This document shows, one piece after another, positions 7,354 to 16,800 of a stretch of 64,000 bases of DNA. Where the stretch lies: assembly GCF_041435055.1 (NCBI RefSeq), contig NZ_CP108002.1, positions 620,001 to 684,000 of the forward strand, read 5' to 3'. The notes beneath the pieces are model-generated. The model ran no database searches. It saw only the letters and a list, made by a program, of their open reading frames with translations, and was not told the origin of the DNA. Source of the stretch: Streptomyces sp. NBC_00341 (GTDB lineage: Bacteria > Actinomycetota > Actinomycetes > Streptomycetales > Streptomycetaceae). The first letter of the stretch is position 1, and every line of letters starts with the position of its first letter. The translations under genes and the position numbers were made by a program.

Positions 7354-8844
7354 TCAGCGGTCGAAGTAGTCCGGCTGCGTCTGGACGTTGAGCTCGTCCG
7401 TCCGCACCCGCTTCGCCGGATCGGTACGCCGGTCGTCGATCCTCAGGACGTCGAAGCCCTTGTCGATGTCGTTGGAGTAGATGTAGCCGTTGTAGTAGTA
7501 CGCCGACCACGGGCCGGCCGTGGTGACCTCGTCCAAGGTGACCGGACCGCGCTCGAAGTAGCCGATCTCCTTCGGCTTCGACGAGTCGGTGAAGTCCCAG
7601 ATGGAGACTCCGCCCTGGTACCACGCCTGGACCATCAGGTCGCGGCCCTTGACCGGAATGATCGACCCGTTGTGTGCGACACAGACCTCGGTGTCTGCCT
7701 GCGGGCGGTCGATCTTGAAGTAGCTGCGGAAGACCAGCTTGCGGTGGTCGCCCTTGCCGACGATGTCGTAGATGCCGTCGGCGCCGCGCTTGGGGCCGAT
7801 CTCCTTGTTGCAGGTGGCGGCGCCGCCGCCGCCGAGCTCATCGGTGAAGACGACCTTGTCCGCGCGCTGGTTGAACGTCGCCGAGTGCCAGAAGGCGAAG
7901 TTCACGTTGTCCTGCACCCGGTCGATGATCCGCGGGTTCTCCGGGTCCTTGATGGAGAACAGCAGTCCGTCGCCCATGCACGCGCCGGCGGCCAGGTCCT
8001 TGGAGGGCAGCACGGTGATGTCGTGACAGCCGGTGGTCTTGGACACACCCGGGTTGGCGGGCGCGCCCGGGTTCCCGCCGTCCGGGAAGAGCACCGGGAA
8101 GTTCACGATGCGGGACTTCTCCGGTGCCTGGCGCGGCACCTTGATGACGGAGATACCGTCGTGCGGCGGCTGGCAGTCGGGGAACGTCTCGCTCGGCGAG
8201 TACGAGGAGACGTACACGTATACGTTCTTGCGCTCGGGGACGATGGTGTGGGTGTGCGATCCGCAGGCGGTCTCGACGGCGGCGACGTACTTCGGATTGC
8301 GCTTGTCGCTGATGTCGAAGACCTTCATGCCCTCCCAGGAGGACTTCTCCGTGGCGGGCTGGGTCGTGCTCGCACACGAGTTGTCGCTGCGCGAGGAGTC
8401 CGTCGACAGGAACAGCAGGTTCCCGGAGACGGAGATGTCGTTCTGCGATCCTGGGCACAGGACCTGGGCGACCGTCCTCGGCGACTTCGGATTGCTGATG
8501 TCGAAGATCCTGAAGCCGTCGTAGTTCCCGGCGAAGGCGTACTTGCCCTGGAAGGCCAGGTCCGTGTTCAGCCCCTGGAGCGCGTCCTTCGGGACGTTGG
8601 CGAGATGGGTGATGTTGCGGCTGTGGATGATCTCGTCCACGCCGGGTATCTCACCGCTTCTGATCGCGGCGGTCGCCTCCGCCTCCTGACTCGTGGAGAC
8701 CTCGGCCGGGGTCGCGGCCGAGTCTCCGGGGTCGGGGGTGGCGGCCGCGGGTCCGGCCATCAGCAGAGTGGCGAAGAGCCCGGCGGCGGCAGCCGCCACG
8801 CCCAGACGTCTGCGCCGCACCGGGGTGGTGTGCAACGGGGTCAC
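7354..8844 (-). CDS. Secreted LVIVD-repeat beta-propeller protein
   Basis: A 496-residue exported protein. The N-terminus has an Arg-rich n-region, a long hydrophobic stretch and an AAA cleavage region (about residues 1-36). The mature part repeats strands such as GFRIFDISNPKSPRTVAQV, GMKVFDISDKRNPKYVAAV, LLFSIKDPENPRIIDRV and VSIWDFTDSSKPKEIGYF, each of the LVIVD (FDISNPxxP) type, giving a probable seven-bladed propeller. Several Cys pairs suggest disulfides. Function is unknown. It is divergent from a DUF305 lipoprotein gene, a pairing that may reflect a joint extracytoplasmic role. The start is the ATG after an AGGACGCAGT-type weak ribosome site. Confidence 0.88.
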   Translation of the reverse strand: MTPLHTTPVRRRRLGVAAAAAGLFATLLMAGPAAATPDPGDSAATPAEVSTSQEAEATAAIRSGEIPGVDEIIHSRNITHLANVPKDALQGLNTDLAFQGKYAFAGNYDGFRIFDISNPKSPRTVAQVLCPGSQNDISVSGNLLFLSTDSSRSDNSCASTTQPATEKSSWEGMKVFDISDKRNPKYVAAVETACGSHTHTIVPERKNVYVYVSSYSPSETFPDCQPPHDGISVIKVPRQAPEKSRIVNFPVLFPDGGNPGAPANPGVSKTTGCHDITVLPSKDLAAGACMGDGLLFSIKDPENPRIIDRVQDNVNFAFWHSATFNQRADKVVFTDELGGGGAATCNKEIGPKRGADGIYDIVGKGDHRKLVFRSYFKIDRPQADTEVCVAHNGSIIPVKGRDLMVQAWYQGGVSIWDFTDSSKPKEIGYFERGPVTLDEVTTAGPWSAYYYNGYIYSNDIDKGFDVLRIDDRRTDPAKRVRTDELNVQTQPDYFDR

Positions 8845-9019
8845 TGCGTCCTCCCATGGATCCGAATGTGGTTGACCGGTTCACGGACTCCGGCAGTATC
8901 GTCCTTGCCATGGACATCCCAACAGATGGCAACAGGAACGTAATGAAAGTTTCTGAGCGCACCTGTGCGTTGACGTGCTAGTACAGAGCGCAACCAGCCA
9001 TATATCAACGGAGGTCGCT

Positions 9020-9688
9020 TTGTTGATTCGTCGTCAGGTCCGGCGGCTCCGCGGACTCGCACTCGCCGTCACCGTGACCGCTGTCGCGCTCACCTCGGCC
9101 GGCTGCGACGGAGGAGGCGACAACGGCCCCAAGGACCGTGCGGCCGGAGGCGGTTCGGTTGTCGCACCCGGAAAGCCGGGTGAGCCCGCGCGTACGCTCT
9201 CCGCCTCCCAGGCCGCGAAGGCCGCCGCAGGCGTGGACACCCCCAACTCGGCGGACGTCCGCTACGTACGCATGATGATCGAGCACCATGCCCAGGCGCT
9301 GGTGCTGACCCGGCTGGCGCCCGCCCGCTCCGGCTCGGACGCCGTCAAGCGGGTCGCCGAACGCATCACCGCCGCCCAGCAGCCGGAGATCGGTGCGATG
9401 AAGGGCTGGCTCAGCCGCCACGGCCGGACGGAGGAGGCCGACGGCCACGACCACGGCGCCATGCCCGGCATGGCCACCGACGCCCAGCTGGATCAGCTCC
9501 GGGCCGCGAAGGGCAAGGCCTTCGACCAGCTGTTCCTCAAGCTCATGATCACCCACCACCAGGGTGCGGTCACCATGGCGACAGAGGCGCTCTCGGAGGG
9601 AAACAACATCCAGGTCGAGGAGATGGCCGACGACGTCGTCGCCCAGCAGACCACCGAGATCAGCCGGATGCGGGCCCTGTCCTCCTGA
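9020..9688 (+). CDS. DUF305 lipoprotein
   Basis: A 222-residue lipoprotein. A short signal peptide ends in the lipobox LTSAGC, so the mature protein is anchored outside the membrane. Two ferritin-like halves carry the DUF305 signatures MMIEHHAQAL and LMITHHQGAVTMA, with an intervening HGRTEEADGHDHGAMPGMA segment rich in His and Met. The His/Met pattern suggests copper or other metal binding, an inference from residues only. The TTG at 9020 lies five bases after GGAGG; the next codon is also TTG. It is divergent from the LVIVD gene. Confidence 0.9.
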   Translation: MLIRRQVRRLRGLALAVTVTAVALTSAGCDGGGDNGPKDRAAGGGSVVAPGKPGEPARTLSASQAAKAAAGVDTPNSADVRYVRMMIEHHAQALVLTRLAPARSGSDAVKRVAERITAAQQPEIGAMKGWLSRHGRTEEADGHDHGAMPGMATDAQLDQLRAAKGKAFDQLFLKLMITHHQGAVTMATEALSEGNNIQVEEMADDVVAQQTTEISRMRALSS

Positions 9689-9772
9689 CGGAACACGGAA
9701 CACCCCGCGCGCCTCTCCCCCGCCGGGTCCGCCGGTGCGATGCTGGAGGCACCCTCCGGGAAGAGGTGCGCC

Positions 9773-11146
9773 GTGCAACGCGTCGCCGTCGTCGGCTCCG
9801 GCCCCAGCGGGATCTACGCCGCCCAGGCCCTGGTGACCCACCCGCTGCTGCCCGATGTGCGGGTGCACGTCCTGGATCGGCTGCCCTGCCCGTACGGCCT
9901 GGTGCGGTACGGCGTCGCCCCGGACCACGAGAAGATCAAGTCGCTCCAGCAGAGCCTGCGGGCCGTCCTGGAACACGACCGGGTCACGTTCGTCGGCAAT
10001 GTCCCGGTGGGCGGGGACGGGGTGCCGCCCGGACGGCTCGGACAGCTGTACCAGGCGGTGGTCTACTGCGTCGGGGCGGCCACGGACCGCTCGCTGGGCA
10101 TCCCCGGGGAGGAGCTGCCCGGCAGCCACTCCGCGACCGACTTCGTCTCCTGGTACAGCGCACACCCCGATGCCGCCGCCCGCCGTTTCGCGCTCCGGGC
10201 CCGTTCGGCCGTGGTGATCGGGGTCGGCAATGTCGCCGTCGACGTGGCGCGGATTCTCGCGCGGGGCGCGGAGGAGCTCCGGCCGACCGATGTGCCGGAG
10301 CACGCGCTCGGCGCCCTGGCCGGCAGCCGGGTCCGCGCGATCCACCTGACCGGCAGACGGGGCCCCTCCCAGGCCCGGTTCACCACCAAGGAGCTCCGGG
10401 AACTGGGCGGGCTCCCCGGGGCGCGGATCGCCGTGGACCCGGCGGAGCTCGTCCGGGACCCGGCGTACGCCGGTACGGCACCGGGCTCGCCGCCGCTCCC
10501 CGCGATGGTGCGCCGGAACCTCGACGTGCTGCGCGGCTGGGCCACGGACGCCCCGGCCGCCGGGCCGCCACCGCCCCGGACCATCGGGCTGCGGTTCTAC
10601 CTCCGCCCCGTCGAGCTGCTCGAGCGCCGGGGGCGGGTGTCGGGCGTGCGGTTCGCCCGAACGGAACCGGACGGCGGCGGCGGTGTGCGCGACACCGGTA
10701 CGTTCGAGGAGATCGAGGCCCAACTCGTACTGCGGGCGGTCGGCTACCGGGGGCTGCCGCTGCCCGGCCTGCCCTTCGACCCGGTGCGCGGGACGGTGCC
10801 CCACCTGGCCGGACGGGTGCTGCGGGACGGGGTCCCCTCGCCCGGGGAGTACGTCGCGGGGTGGATCAAGCGGGGCCCGACCGGGGTGATCGGGTCGAAC
10901 CGTTCGTGCGCCAAGGAAACGGTCGCCTCGCTGGCCGAGGACGCCCCGCTGCTCGCCGGCCGCCGATGGGCCCCGGATCCGGTGGCCGCGTTGCGGGCGT
11001 ACGGGCTGCGGCCGGTGGAGTGGGACGGCTGGCTGTCGATCGAGCGGGCAGAGGCGGCCCTGGGGCGGTCGCTCGGCCGGGGGCCGGTGAAGATCCCGGA
11101 CTGGCCGGGACTGCTGGACGCAGCGCGGGGAGACGGCCCCGCGTAG
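9773..11146 (+). CDS. Ferredoxin-NADP+ reductase, adrenodoxin-reductase type
   Basis: A 457-residue flavoprotein, the usual length for FprA-type enzymes. An FAD-binding Rossmann motif VVGSGPSGIYAAQ opens the protein, followed by PCPYGLVRYGVAPDH, which is the family signature. The NADPH-binding GVGNVAVDVARILA lies near the middle and GWIKRGPTGVIGSNR near the end. The enzyme passes electrons from NADPH to ferredoxins that serve P450s or other redox partners. It has no neighbouring ferredoxin or P450, so the partner is unlinked. The GTG at 9773 was chosen because it immediately precedes the FAD motif and follows GAAGAGG. Confidence 0.9.
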   Translation: MQRVAVVGSGPSGIYAAQALVTHPLLPDVRVHVLDRLPCPYGLVRYGVAPDHEKIKSLQQSLRAVLEHDRVTFVGNVPVGGDGVPPGRLGQLYQAVVYCVGAATDRSLGIPGEELPGSHSATDFVSWYSAHPDAAARRFALRARSAVVIGVGNVAVDVARILARGAEELRPTDVPEHALGALAGSRVRAIHLTGRRGPSQARFTTKELRELGGLPGARIAVDPAELVRDPAYAGTAPGSPPLPAMVRRNLDVLRGWATDAPAAGPPPPRTIGLRFYLRPVELLERRGRVSGVRFARTEPDGGGGVRDTGTFEEIEAQLVLRAVGYRGLPLPGLPFDPVRGTVPHLAGRVLRDGVPSPGEYVAGWIKRGPTGVIGSNRSCAKETVASLAEDAPLLAGRRWAPDPVAALRAYGLRPVEWDGWLSIERAEAALGRSLGRGPVKIPDWPGLLDAARGDGPA

Positions 11147-11173
11147 GGGCGCGCACGGCGGTGGTGCGGGTCC

Positions 11174-11542
11174 TCAGCCCTCGCCGAGCCGCTCCGCCTG
11201 CCGGTGCGCCGCTTCCAGCACCCGGTCCAGCAGTCCGGGGAACAGCGCCTCCAGGTCCGCTCGGCGCAGCCCGTTCATCTTGGCGGTGCCCCGGTAGATC
11301 TGCTGGACGACGCCGCTCTCGCGCAGCACCCGGAAGTGGTGGGTAGTGGTCGACTTGGTCACCGGAAGGTCGAACCGGGAACAGGTGAGTTCCTCTTCGG
11401 CGGCGGCCAGTTCGCGCACCACGCACAGCCGCACCGGGTCCGAGAGCGCGTGCAGCACCGCCTCGATCCTGATGTCCTCACGCGCCGGGTGGGCCAGCGT
11501 GCGCGCGCCGACGGCCGGCCTTGTGGCACTGGCAGGGGTCAC
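11174..11542 (-). CDS. ArsR/SmtB-type winged-helix regulator
   Basis: A 122-residue winged-helix repressor. The core EAVLHALSDPVRLCVVRELA is the classic ArsR helix 1, followed by the recognition helix of VTKSTTTHHFRVLRESGVVQ and the wing YRGTAKMNGLRR. Metal-site CVC or paired His motifs are absent, so the signal is probably not a metal. The GTG at 11542 follows GGAG; longer in-frame starts up to 11629 would overlap its own promoter. It is divergent from the SDR gene and an operator-like inverted repeat lies just upstream, which suggests autoregulation. Confidence 0.87.
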   Translation of the reverse strand: MTPASATRPAVGARTLAHPAREDIRIEAVLHALSDPVRLCVVRELAAAEEELTCSRFDLPVTKSTTTHHFRVLRESGVVQQIYRGTAKMNGLRRADLEALFPGLLDRVLEAAHRQAERLGEG

Positions 11543-11577
11543 GGTGGCTCCACATCGTCGCTTCGTCCGGGGCTCCC

Positions 11578-11597
11578 ATAATACGAGATCTGTCGTA
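11578..11597 (-). promoter_or_regulatory. Candidate arsR promoter and operator
   Basis: On the minus strand a TATTAT -10 hexamer (11578-11583) overlaps an inverted repeat with 5-base arms TACGA and TCGTA (11582-11597) and a 6-base spacer. This lies 40 bases upstream of the ArsR start, the expected place for autorepression. The -35 region is not convincing. Confidence 0.45.
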
Positions 11598-11657
11598 GCT
11601 TGAGGCCGATCTCGCAAGGACGCGGGCAATGTGCCTTGCCGACGAGGGCGATGTGCC

Positions 11658-11688
11658 TTGACCTGGAGTGCGGTCCAGGTCCTAGCGT
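11658..11688 (+). promoter_or_regulatory. MerR-type promoter with long spacer and embedded palindrome
   Basis: A -35 TTGACC (11658-11663) and a -10 TAGCGT (11683-11688) are separated by 19 bases. A perfect 8-base inverted repeat, GACCTGGA at 11660-11667 and TCCAGGTC at 11674-11681, fills the spacer. A 19-base spacer with dyad symmetry is the mark of MerR-family activation by DNA untwisting. The start codon of the SDR gene lies six bases after the -10, so the message is probably leaderless. No merR gene is adjacent. Confidence 0.7.
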
Positions 11689-11694
11689 CGGGGG

Positions 11695-12654
11695 ATGATC
11701 ACGAAGCAGCTCAGGATCGGCACCGGATTCGGTGCCGACAGCACGGCCGACGACGTTCTCGCCGGGATCGATCTGACCGGCACGACTGCCCTGGTCACCG
11801 GCGGGTACTCCGGCCTCGGGCTGGAGACCACCCGCGCTCTCGCCCGCGCGGGAGCGCACGTCGTCGTCCCCGCCCGCCGGCTCGCGACCGCCGAACGCGC
11901 TCTGCGCGCCATCCCCGGCACGGAGGTGCACGCACTCGATCTGGCGGATCCGGAGAGTATCGGGGCCTTCGGTGAACGCTTCCTGGACACCGGCCGCTCC
12001 CTGGACATCCTCATCAACGGCGCGGGCGTGATGGCCTGCCCGGAAACACGTACCGGCCCCGGCTGGGAGGCGCACTTCGCGGTCAACCACCTCGGCCACT
12101 TCGCGCTCGTCCACCACCTCCGGCCGGCCCTGGCCGCGGCCTCCGGAGGGTCACGGGTGGTGTCCGTGGCCTCGTCCGGTCACTTCCTGTCCGGCATCCG
12201 CTGGGACGACATCCACTTCCGCACCGGGTACGACCGCTGGCTGGCCTACGCCCAGTCCAAGACGGCCAACGCCCTCTTCGCCCGGCACCTCGACAGCCTC
12301 GGCTCCGACCTGGGCCTGCGGGCCTTCTCCGTACACCCCGGCAGCATCCTCACCCCGTTGCAGCGTCACATCCCTCGCGAGGAGTGGCTCGCGCAGGGCT
12401 GGGTGACCCCGGACGGGAGGCCGGCCGCGGGCTTCAAGTCCCCGGAGCAGGGCGCGGCGACGGCTGTATGGGCGGCGACGTCACCGCTGCTGGAGGGCCA
12501 CGGGGGCGTCTACTGCCAGGACTGCGACATCGCGGAACCGGCTGCCACAAATGACATGCTCGTCGGCGGGGTCAAGCCCTGGGCCACAGACCCCGAGGCG
12601 GCGTCCCGGCTCTGGGAACTCTCCGCCGGACTCACCGGGCTTGACGCGTTCTGA
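11695..12654 (+). CDS. Short-chain dehydrogenase/reductase
   Basis: A 319-residue classical SDR, longer than the 250-residue norm and like the WW-domain/retinol dehydrogenase type. It has the TGGYSGLG cofactor loop, the ARRL that favours NADP, the LINGAGVM structural motif, the catalytic Ser of VVSVASSGH and YAQSK. The substrate is unknown. The ATG lies directly after a run of G and six bases from a -10, so it is likely read from a leaderless message under a MerR-type promoter. It is divergent from the ArsR gene. Confidence 0.92.
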   Translation: MITKQLRIGTGFGADSTADDVLAGIDLTGTTALVTGGYSGLGLETTRALARAGAHVVVPARRLATAERALRAIPGTEVHALDLADPESIGAFGERFLDTGRSLDILINGAGVMACPETRTGPGWEAHFAVNHLGHFALVHHLRPALAAASGGSRVVSVASSGHFLSGIRWDDIHFRTGYDRWLAYAQSKTANALFARHLDSLGSDLGLRAFSVHPGSILTPLQRHIPREEWLAQGWVTPDGRPAAGFKSPEQGAATAVWAATSPLLEGHGGVYCQDCDIAEPAATNDMLVGGVKPWATDPEAASRLWELSAGLTGLDAF

Positions 12655-12692
12655 CCGCGAGCGCGGGTGAGCCGTGGTCCGGTGACGGCGGG

Positions 12693-13091
12693 TCAGGGCA
12701 GGTAAGGCCAGACGCTGACGCGGTCCCGGCCGACGTGCACCTCGATCCATGACCCGTCGGCGCCGTCCGGGGGCCGCGGCCCCGCGAGGTCGAACAGGAT
12801 GAGCGCGCCGCCCATGTCCAGGACGGCCACGCTGTCCTCGGTGAGGCTGAGCCGGCCACGGAAGACGACGCTGCCGGCGTCCTGCGACAGCTTGGGCGTG
12901 GGAGAGGCCGCAGGCCGCGTGTTGGCGGCCCAGGTGATGTCCTCTTCGACGGTCCACTCGACATGGTGTTCGGCGCCCGGCCCGTCCGGAGGGCCCTGCC
13001 AGTGCACCACGGCGGTTCCCACCGCGCAGTGGACCCGGACCACCGCGGGCGTCGAAGGGGACTGCCGCACCGTCTCTGTTCTGACCAACAC
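12693..13091 (-). CDS. Conserved hypothetical protein (132 aa)
   Basis: A 132-residue soluble protein rich in beta-strand patterns: VVRVHCAVGTAVVHWQG, HHVEWTVEEDITW, SVVFRGRLSLTEDSVAVLD, ALILFDLAG and SWIEVHVGRDRVSVWPYLP. It has the look of a single beta-sandwich and no signal or membrane segment. I recognise no family. It is convergent with the SDR gene, 39 bases away, and precedes a thioesterase gene on the same strand upstream. Confidence 0.6.
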   Translation of the reverse strand: MLVRTETVRQSPSTPAVVRVHCAVGTAVVHWQGPPDGPGAEHHVEWTVEEDITWAANTRPAASPTPKLSQDAGSVVFRGRLSLTEDSVAVLDMGGALILFDLAGPRPPDGADGSWIEVHVGRDRVSVWPYLP

Positions 13092-13173
13092 GCGGCCATC
13101 CTCCCGGACGGCCTTCGCCTTGGGACGGCTCTGCCGATAAAGCCCTCGTTCGGGTCCGCGATGTGCGTGTGTG

Positions 13174-13590
13174 TCAGCCGCTCAGCAGCTCCGGGTCCTT
13201 GGCGAGCGAGGCGAGGCGACCTCCCGGGTCGGGGACCAGCCTGCGGGTCGACAGGTCGAGGATCCCCGCGACGCCGGTGATCTCCGCCGCCACCGAGCCG
13301 TCCTCCTTGAGGATCTGCTGCGCCATCGTGAAGGTCTTGCCCTTCCCGTAGTCGAACCGGCAGGACACCCGTACCCGCTCACCGCCGCGCAGTTCCTTGC
13401 GGAACTTCACCGTGACCTCCAGCGCCACCGGCCCCACGCCGTCGGCCAGCAGTTTCTCCTGGGGCAGCCCGGCGGCGCGCAGCAGCTCCCAGCGCGCGTG
13501 CTCGGCGTACTGGAGATAGACGGCCTGGTTCAGATGGCCCTGGGTGTCGAGTTCGTAGCCCCGCACCGTGACGTCAACAAAGAAGGTCAT
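13174..13590 (-). CDS. Acyl-CoA thioesterase (4HBT hotdog fold)
   Basis: A 138-residue hotdog-fold thioesterase. The active-site segment YELDTQGHLNQAVYLQYAE has the D-x-x-G-H-x-N pattern of 4-hydroxybenzoyl-CoA thioesterase type I, and the rest (VKFRKELRGGERVRVSCRFD, EITGVAGILDL) fits the fold's strand order. The probable reaction is hydrolysis of an acyl- or aroyl-CoA. I used the ATG at 13590, which gives the standard length; in-frame starts at 13614 and 13725 add unconserved sequence. It is divergent from the amylase gene. Confidence 0.88.
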   Translation of the reverse strand: MTFFVDVTVRGYELDTQGHLNQAVYLQYAEHARWELLRAAGLPQEKLLADGVGPVALEVTVKFRKELRGGERVRVSCRFDYGKGKTFTMAQQILKEDGSVAAEITGVAGILDLSTRRLVPDPGGRLASLAKDPELLSG

Positions 13591-13713
13591 GGACGCCACA
13601 ACGGCCCGGCGCATTCCGGCATTCCCGGGAGGGGCACCGTGGGGCCCCGCACAACGGGCGGTGCCGCAGCCCTTTACGCGCCTGTCATGCCCAGGTAACT
13701 TCCTGACCGCAAA

Positions 13714-13747
13714 AGATTGCAGCAAAATTCAGACAGCTCTTGCTGTC
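13714..13747 (+). promoter_or_regulatory. Candidate operator upstream of amylase
   Basis: About 130 bases before the amylase start lie two direct TTGC(A/T)G elements (13718-13723 and 13741-13746) and an inverted repeat GACAGC/GCTGTC (13732-13737 and 13742-13747, 4-base loop). TTGCAG direct repeats are known upstream of Streptomyces amylase genes as MalR-type sites. This one is only a partial match. Confidence 0.35.
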
Positions 13748-13875
13748 GGGATGCACTGCTCGCCAGGACCCCGAGGCGCGTCCGGGTTCTCCGGCGGGAC
13801 CCGCAGGTGCTCGACGAGCACCCCGCTGTCGGCCGTGGCGGCCCCGGTGGCCGTCGCACTCCCCTGGAGAGACGA

Positions 13876-16800
13876 ATGAAACGCTCCCCCCATCCACGGT
13901 TCAGACGCCTCCTGGCAGCGGCGGCGGCCGCGGCCGGGCTGCTGAGTCTGCTCACCGCCGTACCGGACCCGGCGGACACCTCGTCAGCCCTGCCCGTGGC
14001 GGCCGCCGAGAACACGGCGACGGTCTTCTACTACACCAAGACCCGTGACTGGTCCGCGTACAACCTTCACTACGCGCCCGACGGCGGCTCCTGGACGGCC
14101 GTGCCCGGCGTGCGCATGGAGGCCGCGTGCACGGACTGGGTCAAGAAGACCGTTCCGCTGGGCAGTTCGGCAGGGCTGGCCGCCACCTTCACCGACGGGT
14201 CGGGGGTCTGGGACAACAACTCCGGGAAGAACTACGCGCTGGGGACCGGCGCCATCACCGTCAAGGACGGAGTGGTGGCGCACAGCGACCCGTGTGCCGG
14301 AACCGGGACCGGCCCGGACCCTTCGCCTGGTACCGGGAACAACTCGACGGTGTACTACTCGACCACGACCGTCGGCTGGAGCACCACCAACCTGCACTAC
14401 CGGCCCACCGGCGGCTCCTGGACCCCCGTGCCGGGTGTCGGCATGGAGCCGGCCTGTACCGGCTGGGTGAAGCGGTCGGTCGACCTCGGCACCGCGACGG
14501 AGATGCAGGCCGCGTTCAACAACGGCAACGGGGTCTGGGACAACAACAACGGCGGCGACTACCGCCTCCCCTCGGGCGTTTCCACGGTCAAGGACCGGAA
14601 GGTCACCAAGGACGCCCCGGACCCGTGCGCCGCCGAACCGGCGGACACCGAGGCACCCACCGTCCCGACCGCCGTGAAGGCCGACGCCGACGGGGTGTCG
14701 GTCGTCCTCACCTGGGAACCGTCCAGCGACAACCGGGGAGTGACGAAGTACCAGGTCACCCGCACGGGCGGCAGCAAGGGCACGAGGGTGAGCGACGTCG
14801 GCTCGACCGTCTTCTCCGACGCAGGCCTGGAGGAGAAGACGGCGTACAGCTACACCGTCAGGGCGGTCGACGCCGCGGGCAACACCTCGGCGGCCTCGAC
14901 CGCCGCCAAGGCGACCACAGGGACCAGACCGGCGGCTCCGGCCCCCGGCAAGCCGCTGGGCACCGATCCGCGCAAGGACCCGATCTACTTCGTCCTCACC
15001 GCCCGCTTCGACGACGGGGACACGAGCAACAACAGAGGCGGCAGCCAGGACGTGAAGTCCGGCAACGCGGCCAACAACGACCCCATGTTCCGGGGTGACT
15101 TCAAGGGTCTGGTCAACAAGCTCGACTACGTCAAGGGGCTCGGGTTCTCCGCGATCTGGATCACTCCGGTGGTGCTGAACCGGTCCGACTACGACTACCA
15201 CGGCTATCACGGCTACGACTTCTACAAGGTCGACGGCCGCCTCGAATCTGCGGGCGCCTCGTACCAGGACCTGATCAACGCCGCGCACGCCAAGGGCATG
15301 AAGATCTACCAGGACGTCGTCTACAACCACTCCTCGCGCTGGGGCGCCAAGGGCCTGTACACCCCGACCGTCTACGGCGTCCGCGACGACGAGTGGAGCT
15401 GGTACTACGACGAGAAGAGCGAGGGCTTCGAGTACGACGGAGTGAGCGTAGAGACGAAGTCCGGGAAGTCGTACTACAACGGCGATCTGTGGTCCACCGC
15501 GGAACCCTCGGGCAACACCTGCCTCAACTGGGGCAAGCCCACCGGATCCACCTCGGTCGAGGGCTACCGGATCTACAACTGCCAGTGGCCCAACCCGACT
15601 TCCGGCATGTTCCCGAAGACCTACTACCACAACTGCTGGCTGGGGAACTGGGAGGGCGAGGACTCGCGCTCCTGCTGGCTGCACGAGGACCTGGCCGACT
15701 TCAACACCGAGTCGGCCCCCGTCCAGAACTACCTGATCGGGGCGTACGACAAGTACATCGACATGGGCGTCGACGGATTCCGCATCGACACCGCCGTGCA
15801 CATCCCGCGCACCACCTGGAACCGCCGTTTCCTGCCGGCGATCCAGGAGCGCGTCACCCAGCAGTTCGGCGCGGAGGCGGCGAAGAACTTCTTCGTGTTC
15901 GGTGAGGTGGGCGCGTTCGTCAACGACAAGTGGAACCGGGGCTCGGTCAACCACTCCGCACAGTTCTACACCTGGAAGGAGCGCAAGGAGTACGACGCCG
16001 ACGACACCAAGGCCGCGCTGGAGATGTACGACTACGAGGAGAAGCTCGGCACCGGAGCGCAGCCGACGTCCAGCAACGCCTTCCTGGACGGGAACGCCTA
16101 TCACGCGCCCGACCACAGCGAGTTCTCCGGCATGAACGTCATCGACATGCGGATGCACATGAACTTCGGTGACGCCAACAACGCGTACAACAACGGCAAG
16201 GACTCGGACGACAGTTACAACGACGCCACGTACAACGTCGTCTACGTGGACAGTCACGACTACGGCCCGAACAAGAGCAGTGAGCGCTATGCGGGCGGCA
16301 CGGATGCCTGGGCCGAGAACATGGCTCTGATGTGGACGTTCCGCGGCATCCCGACCCTGTACTACGGGTCGGAGATCGAGTTCCAGGCCGGCAAGAAGAT
16401 CGACTGCGGGCCCAGCTGTCCGCTGGCGACCACCGGCCGCGCCTATTACGGCGACCACCTCGCGGGCACGGTCGAGGCGTCGGACTTCGGCCAGGTGTCT
16501 TCTGCCACCGGCGAGGTCGCGAACACCCTGAGCAAGCCGCTGGTCAAGCACGTGCAGCGGCTCAACGAGATCCGCCGCGCGGTCCCTGCCCTGCAGATGG
16601 GCCAGTACTCCACCGAGGGCATCACCGGCGCGATGGCGTACAAGCGGCGCTACACGGATGCCGCGAGCGGAGTGGACAGCTTCGCGCTGGTGACGGTCAC
16701 CGGCGCGGCCACGTACCGCGGGATCCCCAACGGCAGCTACAAGGACGCCGTCACCGGTGACACCCAGGTGGTGGCGGACGGCAGGCTGAGCGTGGCGGCC

